From positions 1,488,001-1,552,000 of the forward strand of contig JAGQDJ010000633.1 of NCBI GenBank assembly GCA_022885665.1: DNA of 64,000 nucleotides. The letters are read 5' to 3'. Source of the DNA: Triops longicaudatus (Eukaryota; Arthropoda; Branchiopoda; Notostraca; Triopsidae). A program made the translations under genes and the position numbers. Positions within the stretch are counted from its first letter, which is position 1; each line of letters starts with the position of its first letter. The notes under the pieces are model-generated. The model searched no databases and was not told where the DNA came from. It saw nothing but the letters and a program-made list of their open reading frames with translations. Positions 1-11,000 of the stretch are shown one piece after another.

Positions 1-1885
1 AACTTGGCAATGGAACTGTGGGAGTTGAAGCTGATGGGCGTCGTGGCAGATCAGAAGACACCTAGCAAATACAATCTTTCAACTCCAGGTCTTTAGTATT
101 AAGGATAAGAAGATGCAAAGCTAAAATAAGACGGGGACATAACATAGCAAGGCAAAGCAAGTACGAAAGAGTAAAACGTACAGATACTGACGAGCGACGC
201 GAATTGGCAGGGCTAATGCCATCAGTTAACTGCAACTCTTGCATCTACAACGCAATTTAAATACAAGAAATAAGGCAAATGTCTAACAAAGAGTTGGCTA
301 ATAATGAACGTATCAGTCATTATCAATGTATCAACTGGGGTAAAAAAGCAACCAAAACTTGGAGTTAAGACGGTAGAAATAACCTCAACCGACAAATCTT
401 GCGATTCATCCCAATCTTCGTCCTCATCGGAAAAATATTCATCGTCATTATCGAAATCCTATAACCTCCCGAGACATTAAAAGTGCCAAGAATACCAGGT
501 TAATGGAACCGGAGGAAAAAAAATAAATACAGTAAAAATGCAAAGAACAACCGTTCCCATGCGTTGTTGCCTCTTCTGTTGAATTTCCAAGAACATCGCA
601 ACCCTTCATCACCTGTTGCATAATCTGCTGTTGAGAAGGTTCTGCTCCTTGGCCAACATCTGAGATGTGGAATCTTCTTTGCATTTCAACTTGAGCATTT
701 TCTATGCTTCGTTCTCGAGACGTTTGCTGAGCTGCTTCTGTGGGCTGCGACTGCGTGGGACGCTCCCACTGCGTATACCGGGCCACGTGATTAACATAAT
801 ACGTGCGACCATTGGCATCTTGCCGCTCTTCCCATCCTGGTGGTAGAGGAGGCAACGGTTCTGTGTTGGGAACCATTGTCACCTGCATAAAAAGTGACAC
901 CTTAAGTAGCACTAAAGGACTAATGTAATAAATCTTTGATGCTTACACTTGCAGGTCTTTCAACCTGAGGTCTGCTTTGTCTATCTGTGGCATCGACTAA
1001 CTCCCAGTCAGGATCCGTTCCATCTTCTTCTCTATTGTCCCCTTCTGTTCCATCTCCGTTCCAAATTTCTTCATTAGGCCCAGGAATGTATGCAAGGTAT
1101 AACTGGAGATGTCCCTTGACTCTTGACCGAGCACTACTTTAAAGGCAATGGACGATTAAAAGCCTCAGTCCTCTGGGTTTGTAAAATAATACCTCCTTGG
1201 TTTCAAAATGAAAGGTCTGGCTGGAATAACAACATCAGGATGCTCTTTAGGTAGTGATCTTAATGACAATTCGACCATTCCCAAAAAATCGTCACGAGTG
1301 AGGCGGTTTTCATCGAAAACTTCCAGCACAAGTTTGTGCTCGGTATGCTTTACACAAAATATGAATTCTTCATCCCATTTTGGGTTCAATGTCTACAAAA
1401 GAATGTACATTTGTATGTTGTATCAAACCTTTGCATGTTTTTAAAAGTACAAATATACTTACTCTTTTCTTAGTCTTGGTTAAAACTGAGTCGATGACTT
1501 CGTCGCCTTGAACGGTAACCAGATCGATACGGACATAAGGATCACTAGATGCAGGTCAACAATTAATAATTGGTGTGAACTCACACAACAGCTGCCCAAT
1601 CAAAGATTATCCGATGCATACCTTGCTCCAAAGATGTCTTTCTTAGCCAAATTTTGTCCACTAACCACTCTCAATCTCAACAACCGTGTGGGCTCTAGCT
1701 GTTAAACAAGAGTTCAAATAGTGAACATCATTTTTAAGGCATATTTATACTAAGTAGGCTCTCCAATGTCTAGTGACGTGAGTGACCAGGCTGCATGAAT
1801 ACTAGTATCAAATAAAGAACACATTACTCACCATTCCGTTAGGCCCGTGTTGCGGAATATATCCGACAATTCGAGGTTGGGCCAT
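1..1885 (-). CDS. Nedd4: Nedd4-family HECT E3 ubiquitin ligase, N-terminal part (partial gene)
   Basis: Membrane-recruited E3 ligase; only the substrate- and membrane-binding front end is in the window, and the remaining WW domains and HECT domain lie beyond the left edge. Coding exons read from splice sites, 5' to 3': 1885-1832, 1698-1622, 1544-1463, 1392-1193, 1136-947, 882-613, 458-390 (3' limit uncertain by 6 nt), 244-182, 61-1. The start ATG at 1885 gives MAQPRIVGYIPQHG. Exons 2-5 encode a Nedd4-type C2 domain (LAKKDIFGASDPYV, LNPKWDEEF, FDENRLTRDDFLGMV, RSRVKGHLQLYLAYIPG). Exon 6 encodes WW1 (LPPGWEERQDANGRTYYVNH ... TQWERP). Exon 7 is a short acidic stretch (DEDEDWDE) that could be a cassette, since its phase is 0 on both sides. 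Exons 8-9 are Ser/Pro-rich inter-WW linker. The C2 and WW1 sequences place it with Nedd4/Nedd4L rather than Smurf or Su(dx). Confidence 0.94.
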
Positions 1886-3381
1886 CCAGTCGCAGCGTAG
1901 AGCTTTTATGTACCAAAATTAAAATACAACAAGACACGGCGCAAAACACAACTCCAGTCAAAACAGGATAGGTTCACACGCTACCAGTCAGCAAAATCAT
2001 GCAATGCCCCTATCACCCTCCCACCTCAGTTGTTGTTTGCTTCTTCAGTTGAGGGAATTTCTCCGGCGAGGCGCTCAATACAGTGGCGGGAACTATTAAA
2101 CTCGTCGTGCGATTTCATCGCTCGGGATATCCAAGTGATTGAGGCGTACCTTAATTTATGAATTCCAGAGACGACAATCATGGTCTGCAAATGCTACTTA
2201 GAACATTGACGTTCCTAAAAGGTGCTGAAGCACGTTCAGAACTCGCGCGTCGCTCCGCATAAAAGCGTTGCTTTATTACGAGCAAATGAACGTAATGCCA
2301 GTAACAGATTAATGAAACAACTGTAGTCGCTAATTTAATACATCAGTGGCAAAGTCAAACATATATATACTGCTTTATCAGGAAAACCTCAACTGAATTG
2401 CGAGAATGCACTGCGGTTCTGATGTTTGTCTTCGTATTTCTTTCGAAGGTCTTCGTTACATTTGCGCTAAAGCTCGAACAAACAGAACAAGGGTGGTGAA
2501 ACAATCTTTTACTGTGTCTCTCTGTAAAAAAAAAAAAATAATAATAATAAAAGAAAACTGCACTACATTACAGTCTTGTAACAAATGGTCATGCCCGAAA
2601 TCCGTGAAATCAGACGACTTTTCTATTTCTTTGCATTCTTCGGGACCTTAAATTCGGTCATCTACAACCGTGAGTTCGTTGCATTAGGTTTTATTGAATC
2701 TGCTGTAGAAGTTTAACTTGCACTGTTATGATATAATATAGTGGAACCCGCTTCATTTAATATCGCATATTATAATAAGCCGCCTCATTTGATAATGAGC
2801 TAACGGTCCAATTTTAGCTCTATTTAATTTTATAGAGACGGAAATCGTATTAATTAACATCGGCTAGTTTGACAAACCGTCTTCTACAGCATAATTTTCA
2901 TGCCCCGTTGGGTGTATTGCAATTATATATAACTCCAGCTAAATTCATATGCCATACCAACGCCTATTACTGTGACCCGGAAGCCACAAATTTCTACGAA
3001 ATGCTTAGACAAACCTTTTATCTGAAAGTCATCCGAAATCAAAACGTTTCACCTTTTATGATTTAAGATTTTCTGAGCTTTCCGTCTTAATTGAGAGCTT
3101 GAACTGACAAAATTGTAAAGAATGATACTGTATTCCGAGAAAATATAATTCACTCGAAATGATCTCAATAAGCGCCATGTAATTTACACCCACACCAGAT
3201 ACGATACTTTACGACTTTTGCATCAAAGAGATTAAACATAAATAAATCACACATCTTGTACATAAATCTCAATAAAAAGGAATGCAGTTTGCGCAGGATG
3301 AGAAGGACGCCCACGACAAACACTCACATTGTTCAGTAACGATTGCGTAAGTAGTTCTTTTCAGGGACAGCTGCCAATAAT
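1886..3381. other. Intergenic region between Nedd4 5' end and PAM 3' end
   Basis: AT-rich sequence with no supported gene. It should contain the Nedd4 promoter and 5' leader (near 1886-2300) and the PAM 3' UTR. A minus-strand AATAAA (read as tttatt near 2690) is one possible PAM polyadenylation signal. Short ORFs here are what chance would give. Confidence 0.6.
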
Positions 3382-6300
3382 TTAGGCCTTCAGGCCACGC
3401 GCTTTATACTCGACGACTTCTGTTTCAGACTCATCAGGATCCGAGTGGCCAGACTCACTGTCATCCATGGCAAGTTTCTCAAAGCCATTGTGTGATTTGT
3501 GTGTTCCCATAAAAGACTTCAGTTGTGGAGCGCCCATTTTTTGGCAACACCGTAAGCCACCTGGAAAAGTAATTCATAAAAATTCGTGAAGAATTCACGT
3601 ATAATAACATACCCCGTTTCCTCAGCTTCACAACCGCAATGACGAGTATGACAAGCAAGAGAGGACATCCAATCATACTCAAGGAAAGTGCAGTCGACCA
3701 CGAGGATGACACCGCAAGCTTCTCAGGAGTGTTGCCTTCAAAAGGCAAAACTCCCGATACACTACTCGTTGGTGCAGTCCGTGTAGGATTTGATTCGATT
3801 CCCACGAAGTCCAGGCTTGAATTACCTACAGGGTATGGTATTTTTTTTTAAAGAAGACACTAAATTAAGTCTAATTTACCTTTCTTCAGATACCATACAC
3901 GGTTCTGCCCTATGTCGGTCACAAACACATGGTTTCCATCCTTAGAAACGGCCATTTCATGTGGTCTTCCAAATTCGCCGTGCGTGGGCTTGAAGAACTT
4001 CTGAAGCTGACCATTGTTAATATTAAACACTAACCCTAAAGATGGCACTTTGTTGTCCTGTGTCCAAGTCACTGCCAACAATTCTCCTCCTAAAACCAGC
4101 AAAAAGTTAACGAAACAGAGCGCAGTGTTGAGAAAGCGTACCATTTGACGGAGTATACGCAACTGCGTAGACAGCAGGAAGACCACTGAGAGTACGAGAG
4201 TCGATACGAGACTTAAACTTCCCAGTGGATACTGAAAAGCACTGAATCCTACAGTTCTCCCTATCCGCTACGCACCACGTATCCTTTTCTTCCGCTAAAG
4301 TTAAAGCATGAGGTACACTAAAGGCCGAATTGGGAGGCATCATCTTAAAACCTAAATGAAGTCCCAAATGAATTTTTTCTTATTCTAATGTTAAGTTCAG
4401 TACCGAAGGCGTAAGTAGGATGTTCATTCCACTCCATTATTTTCTTTCCTTGCGGCGAGTATTTGATAACTCGTGAATTGCAATAGCCATCAGCGACGTA
4501 AAACTCTCCTGATTTCAGAACAGCTACACTTGTTGGTTTACAGAACATATTATCGCCTTTTCCCGGGTTCATTCTAGAACCTAATGTGAGTTCTGCTTCT
4601 AATGGTCGATCCGAAATTTTCTTAAATTTAAAAACTTGATGGAGACCGACATCGGTCACCCAGACCTTGTCTTCATGGTCTATAGTCAGTCCGTGAGGAA
4701 GGTAAAACCTGCAAAAAAAAAAGCAAGAATTAAATGCCTAAGTTTTAAGTGGCTTTGCAAATCTGGCTTACATTTTTTCTCCGGATTTCCGAATTAGAGT
4801 TCCCGATGGAGACACGGTAATAAGCGTAGGTACCGGAATGGGGCCTTCATCTAATGCCAGTCTATTTCTGTCATTGAAGGTGGAGGCTGTCCACGCACGC
4901 GACGATCGGTGTAATATAAATATATTGTTCGAGGAATCCAAAGCGACGGCAGAAGGCTGTCCAATTAGTCTCAGTACGTCAGGTTTTAGCCAGTTAACAA
5001 TATCTTGAAATCCAGCATCGCCAACGTCTTTTGAAAGCGTCTCATACGCTGTCTTCGATATTTCTGCTTCAGGATTAGAAGTTAAGTTATCGGGGTAGTT
5101 GGCAGCTTCCTCTTCTTGGTTGTTGTAGGTATCGTAAGTGTCTTCATTGACCGGCAGTGGTTTCTTCCTATTATGGAAACTAGGGTCTGCCTTCTTGGAA
5201 GAAGTGCCCTGCTTGCTAACTCCGAACAAACCATTATAGTCTAAGTGCTCCTAGAATTGTAATAAAATGTGATAAGATAATTACGCAAACAATCTACAAG
5301 TCATTAAGTTACCAAACTGATGTTGTTCTTTGCTGGTCCATGTCCATTCATTCCGTGGTTCATACTACCGTGTTTTCCATGCAACGCATGTTCCTCTAGC
5401 AACGGATTCGGGGGCAAAGGTTGATCAGAGTCTGACGGTAAACGTACATGAAAACTTGGGATTTGTTCGTCAATGCACTGAGCAAAACTCGATCCGATTT
5501 TCGCATCCGTGTAGTACATGATATACAAATTGCACATTTCATCGTTTGCGGTGGAACCTAAAAGAAGAAAAAAATAATTATCCTTTCCGGTGGCATTAGA
5601 TAGCTTACCTATCCGCGTGTAATCTTTCATTGTCGTTGAGTTAAAAGTACATCTTGCCAGGAGAACATCACCAGTATCAACAGTGAACACCTTCTTCATT
5701 GGGTAAAACGCCTGAGGCCATTGTGGGTTGCCACGTGCCATTTCTTCCATGATGTCATTCTAATAAGTATAAATAAGGATAATAAAGAAAAGAGCATGTG
5801 CTTACTTACTTTGTAGTCATATTTATAACCGGTTACCACTACACCCAATTTGTGAGCATGAACTCTAAATGCGAAAGGATGGATAGGTGCAGGTTGATTG
5901 GCTAGACAATTGGCGTCACCATAAGTTTCTAAAGAAACGGAGCATTACTACTAGTCTATACATTATGTACCCATTACTAGGAACGCCGGGAGGAATAACA
6001 GTTCGACTTGTCATGAGAAGAAAAATTCCCGCCGTATATTTCTGCCTAAATTGGAGAAAACGAACATTGGTGCGGTGCATTTGAATAATACTAACTTACG
6101 GCGTTAGGGAATATAATAAATCAACACCAGATCGGTCATCCTCATCTTCTGGAGACAACGGATGGGCATAATGCACTTGCATGACAATGTATTGAATTTG
6201 CGTAGCTCCACCAATACGAAATGCTACATCAGGAGGGAGTGTTGTTTCCGGAGCATTCTTGGCCCAAGCGAACACAATTCGTGAATCCGGGCAAATGCCA

Positions 6301-6818
6301 TGATGACCACAATCCCTAGTACAATCAAGCGTCAATATTTTTGTCCTTTATTCATCTAGCAAACAATACCAAGCTCCTCCTTGAAGGTGACTCTGATCAA
6401 CTGAGGGGCAGCCATACAACAGCATATGATGGGCTCTTTGAGCGTTGGCTTTAACGCTGAAACTTTTAATAAACAGTTCGCGCGAACTATTAACTTTATG
6501 GGCATAGCAAACGTAATCATCATCCTATAGGCAGGCAAACATGTTATCTATCAGAAAATATATTTAATAAATATTTGTTACTATTTTAGGTCGAACACCA
6601 GGCATACGAAGTTCAAGTTTCGAGATTCCATCACTGGATTGGGCAGGTTCCCTTTTTCTCCATTGCCGTCCATGAACCCCAGGCTGTACGACAAACAATA
6701 CCACAACCAGCAAGCACCAGGGTACTGTTTATATTCAAAAGAAAGCAATTAACAATAATTGTTTATTTACATTAAATTATTTAAATCCTTTTCACTCACT
6801 TAGGTACGACACGGACAT
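3382..6818 (-). CDS. PAM: Bifunctional peptidylglycine alpha-amidating monooxygenase (PHM-PAL-TM)
   Basis: Secretory-pathway enzyme that makes C-terminally amidated neuropeptides: the copper PHM domain hydroxylates peptidyl-glycine and the PAL lyase domain releases amidated peptide and glyoxylate. Fourteen exons join in frame to about 903 aa: 6818-6800, 6724-6582, 6524-6370, 6315-6100, 6045-5978, 5928-5810, 5759-5609, 5557-5313, 5250-4772, 4708-4404, 4351-4142, 4089-3880, 3825-3613, 3560-3382. An N-terminal signal peptide runs MSVSYLIPWCLLVVVLFVV. PHM copper ligands are present: HHM (AHHMLLYGC), QVHY, VHAH and the Met of DEMCNLYIMYY. PAL has its three zinc histidines (LPHGL, VPHAL, RPHEM), the DGYCNSR tyrosine and an ILHRSSRAW arginine. 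A transmembrane helix (CPLLLVILVIAVV) follows, then KLRKR and an acidic cytosolic tail ending ARGLKA. A non-catalytic linker of about 80 residues rich in Asn/Glu (5080-5250) separates PHM and PAL. An acceptor-like site at 6829-6830 implies a separate 5' UTR exon. Confidence 0.96.
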
Positions 6819-7824
6819 GGTTATTCTTCTGTAATATTTAGTTCTAGCTTCGTAGCCTTGGAGAAGCAAATTCACGGCAATTTGGGCAATTCCACTTTTC
6901 TTACAGCAGGCACTAGATTACTTCAGGTCATAGTCTTTCAAAATGAGTTAAGTTACACAAAAAGCTTAATTCTCTGGGCACAATTTTACAGAAACTACAC
7001 AACTACGTGACAACAGACATGCGACGAAAATAACAGCCCTTTCGGATGGCTGGCACTGTATTTACATTCGCTCCGTCACTGTCTGTGACGTCAGAGGTGG
7101 GCGGACAAATGCGAGCCAACGGGTTTTCCAAGGTACCGTACACAGTGGTGTATACATGTCGTTCCTTATGACCGCGTATGACAGTAATGGACCATGGATA
7201 GCAGTAATAAAACGTAGATTCACTAATGAGACTGGAACACTGAATATTTAAATATTGGGCCCATTACCCTATCGACTTAAGCAGAGTACTGCAATACCGG
7301 AAACTTTTCGATCGCATCACGTATGTAATCCAAGCATTCATGTCACAGTGGCTTAACTTGCGCAGTATTTCACAGGAAATTCATATAATACGACAACTAC
7401 CTTATTTTCGATTGCGTTTTTCCATTACATTTGAATGATGTTTTGGATTTATTTTTATTTAAAACATTCTAGCTATATTGTCAAAAACTGCTTGCTTACC
7501 TGTAATAATATAAAAAGATAGAGCAAAGGAGAAATTTATTCCACGACATCGTCAACAAGCGTTACTGTTTTATCATGTATTTGGATGGTAAAAAAAAAAT
7601 ATATATCTGAAATTAGGTATTTTTTAAACTGCCAAACGAAACACTTAACAACGGCCACGTTTGGCAACGAGCGATTAACCTGGAAGAAAATATATCAGTT
7701 ATTTTCATATTAACCTTGTCATTAAAAAACACTTTTAATAAAACATCTGGCATCTCTTAAAACAATCCATCAATATAAATAAACAAAATAATTTCAAACA
7801 TTCTAAAGTAAAACAGCAAACTCC
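6819..7824. other. PAM 5' flank and lola 3' flank
   Basis: No coding exon seen. The right part (7440-7824) is AT-rich and probably holds the 3' UTR of the last lola terminal exon; plus-strand tttatttttattt near 7447 gives overlapping AATAAA signals on the minus strand. The left part is PAM leader/promoter and contains a perfect CRE (separate entry). Confidence 0.55.
7086..7093. promoter_or_regulatory. Perfect CRE palindrome upstream of PAM
   Basis: TGACGTCA, the full palindromic CREB/ATF site, lies 268 nt upstream of the PAM start codon in an otherwise ordinary stretch. An acceptor-like AG just before the ATG suggests a 5' UTR intron, so the site may be in the promoter or in that first intron. 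Function is inferred from the motif and position only. Confidence 0.45.
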
Positions 7825-8069
7825 TTAACACAGCACTTGAGTTTTCACTCCGACGATTTTTCTGCACGATCCTTCTTGACCATGCATTTGTCGCATATGT
7901 CGTCTTAGGGAGCTATTCTGTACGAACTCTCTACGGCACAGAAAGCAACTAAACTGCTTTCCTTTACCGCATTCAAATCGAACATGGTAGCGCAAACTCG
8001 CCAAACGTAGATAGCAACGCCCGCACTGTGGACACTGGTTTGGTGTCAGAGTACGACTCTTCATTCTTC
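7825..8069 (-). CDS. lola: lola terminal exon A (zinc-finger pair, most distal)
   Basis: Acceptor cttatattatttcag at 8070-8071, phase 1. Finger 1 is CPQCGRCYLRLASLRYHVRF then EC (C2HC); finger 2 is CFLCRREFVQNSSLRRHMRQ then MH (C2H2). Tail ends VGVKTQVLC, stop at 7825. It lies about 10 kb from the first coding exon and is the last lola exon before PAM. Confidence 0.92.
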
Positions 8070-11000
8070 CTGAAATAATATAAGAGTACGTATTAGCTCG
8101 CAACAATCCTTCACTTGTCATTCTCGGATTAAGAAGCAGGAAAGTTACTACAAATGCGTCGTCATTTCAATCGATTCTCGGAATTCCACGTCAATCCGTC
8201 ATTCAGAAAAACCAGACGGGCAACAACTTACAGACTTTTCACCGTAATCATAGCCAACTCCACAAGGCAGTGAGACAACATCTTCTATACACAGCCAATG
8301 TGATGTCAATTACAATGTTTCTCACGAATGTTCCCTCATCCCATTCCGGACGCTCGTGCAAGTGCACCAATACTATTACGAAGCTCAGATTTTCCTCGTA
8401 ATAAAAACGGTGCGCAGTCGTCCAGATGGGAATGTTAATGTTCGAAACTCAATAAAGAGACGCAAATAAAAACAAACTGTACGCTTTTCGACGAACAATC
8501 CATTACGAAGCGACAATAATATTGTCAATGGTACAAAAGCAATTTCTATTCTACACTTTGCGGTATTAACTAAATTTCGTCACAGCTTGTAAAAATAGAC
8601 ATGTTTCATAATTCTGAAAGGGATTCTAATTTAGATAACGAACATGTTAAGATACGGAATGATTCGCAACAGTGGAAACTTCTTTTTTCTAAGTTCCCAT
8701 ACAACAGGTGAGTCCTAACAATGAATATAATTTACCTATGAAGGCACCAAGTTCCCAATTTTATAAAGGCCAAGCAAAAATCACATCTCGAACAGTATTT
8801 CTATAGCACTAAACAACTTCCTAAAACAAAATTCCGCAGCAGCACTGCCGCGCTTTCCTTCTTAGAAATCAAAACCGAAATATTGGAAGATTATTGGAAG
8901 GCCACTTGTTTTGGAATGTTCCTTGTGGAAGCGTTTCAATGAACATGATCGTTAGAATGTGTTGTCACAATCAACAACCTCGCTCTTGACGGGCAAGTGA
9001 AGATGCCGGATGTAAGGCGGAATCTGGACATTGTGCACACGTCTCATATGCTGGCGAATATTGCCGTTACGTCTGGACTTGAGTGGGCAAAACAGACAAG
9101 CGAATTTGGGCTCCTGACCACACTCGTTCCTAAGGTGAAGCCTCATGGAGTACTTTTGCGCGTAGGATTTCCCGCAACGTGGGCAGATATGTCGAGTCTT
9201 GGGCTTATCATACATATAACACAAGCCTGGAACACAAAACAAGGGTAATCGTTGGTCAATATTTCGGATTGGCATGGTAACAATCGAGCAAATTTTACAA
9301 GTAGCCTTTCACCCCAAACGTGCACCAAGCCAATGAGTCACCAATCCAAGTTTCTGTACCCATTTGCGAGTGGCTAAAACGAAAAATCGGTACACGTAAA
9401 GAAGCAAGGACGTCATAGTCAAAAGCAACAGAGGAAAATCCCATCATAGCGCAGAATCCCAGCAACCTTGCATCATTGAAAAGAAAGACATGAGAACAAA
9501 GAAAGAAAACGGTAAGAAAACCACTTGAAATCTGCAATTTCGCATTCTTTACATCTTGCAAATCTTATAGCGGTCTACGACTTCAATTACTAATTCGCTT
9601 TTGGCGTTACTAATTTTCTCCAAAGGAATTCGGATAATTTAACTACCTATTCTTCATGTCTTCAAATCGTCGATGTTTATAATAATCGGATCCACCAACC
9701 ACAACGAGGAAAGCTTGAAGTGAATCAAACTAACTCTTGCATTCTTGAAAGCCTTTCAGACTCAAACCTTCCAATTTCAGGGTACCTGTATAACAGCGGT
9801 TACGACTCCTTTTATGTCTGCTCGTATTTACTATCACCAACGCAACATATACGTAACGCTAACAGAAAGTGACCATGACTGTGTCGAGTTTCTCTTTTCA
9901 CCTGTACTGACTGACCAACCACTGTACATGAAAAGCAATTAGGCATCGGACTAAGTAATAACTTTGGAACCATGTATCTTGCAAAGACATGTAAAACGAC
10001 AGCTGTTTTCACGACGACGTAATTTAGATCACTGTTGCTGTTATATAGCGGAGTGGTCCACATCATAAAATATCTGCCGCGCAAAACGCGGAAACCGGTA
10101 ACCATGAACCTTTGCCATGTGCTGCCGCACATGACCATTCTGAAAAGCTCGAAAAGAACAATGGGGACACTTATAACGCGGTTTGGACCGCCCACAATGA
10201 TCTCGTAAATGCAGCAGTAACGAAGATCTATGCTGGTAATATTTCTGGCATCGAGGACACGCCACGGCGCTCTTTGGAAGCGCAAGCTCAAAATCCGCCA
10301 TGGCATCATGACCTGCAACAAGAAAAACACACCTTGTTGGTGTTGCCGAACGAGTATCATGGCGGACTGGCTAGGACAACGAACACAACTACTGTACATA
10401 TCCAACAAACGGTATCGGGTAGCTAAGTGAAGCTTCTGGTAATGGCTGCATGATTGCAAATCATATGACTGCATGCTTTTCACAGCAATGAACCAGCGAA
10501 AACAAAATTCATCTACAGTGTGGATCAAGCGCAACTGTAGGCAACACGGACGTTACGAAAATTGAAGTTGACCTTAAAATAATGGGGACCATACATGAAA
10601 TAAAAGAATAAAGCCTCTTTTGACGTCCTGCATATTAGGTTCAACAGGCTGCCCTGGCTTTCGGACGTTTATGAAACATGGCTGTGTCCTGCAGTTTGTG
10701 GACAGTGCGCAAATGGCGCAACAAATGCTGATTGAGCTTAAAGCGCCGACTGCACTGGAAACACTGGAGAAGATATTCCTTTTTGCACACGTAACGCATG
10801 TGGTGATTCAAACCCGATGCGTCGATGTAACAGCGCTGACAATCGGGGCACTGATGCAAAGGAGGAGAAGAGAAAGGAGAAATGCCTGCGAAGATAATAA
10901 ATATTGAAATCAACTGCTGAGCTTCTCCCTCATAACCCTATGTCCATAGTTAACGACATTAGGCACTGGAGAAGCGGCATGCTCTTCGTAGGGATCAACA

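Noticed and set aside
2735..2870. Sequence reminiscent of a pogo-type end (agtggaacccgcttc)
   Set aside because: Too diverged from the ends at 38118 and 58111, and no inverted partner or TA boundary is clear.
9812..10534. 240-codon minus-strand ORF overlapping lola exon C in another frame
   Set aside because: It overlaps a clear zinc-finger exon in a different frame, has no domain, and is broken by that exon's acceptor.
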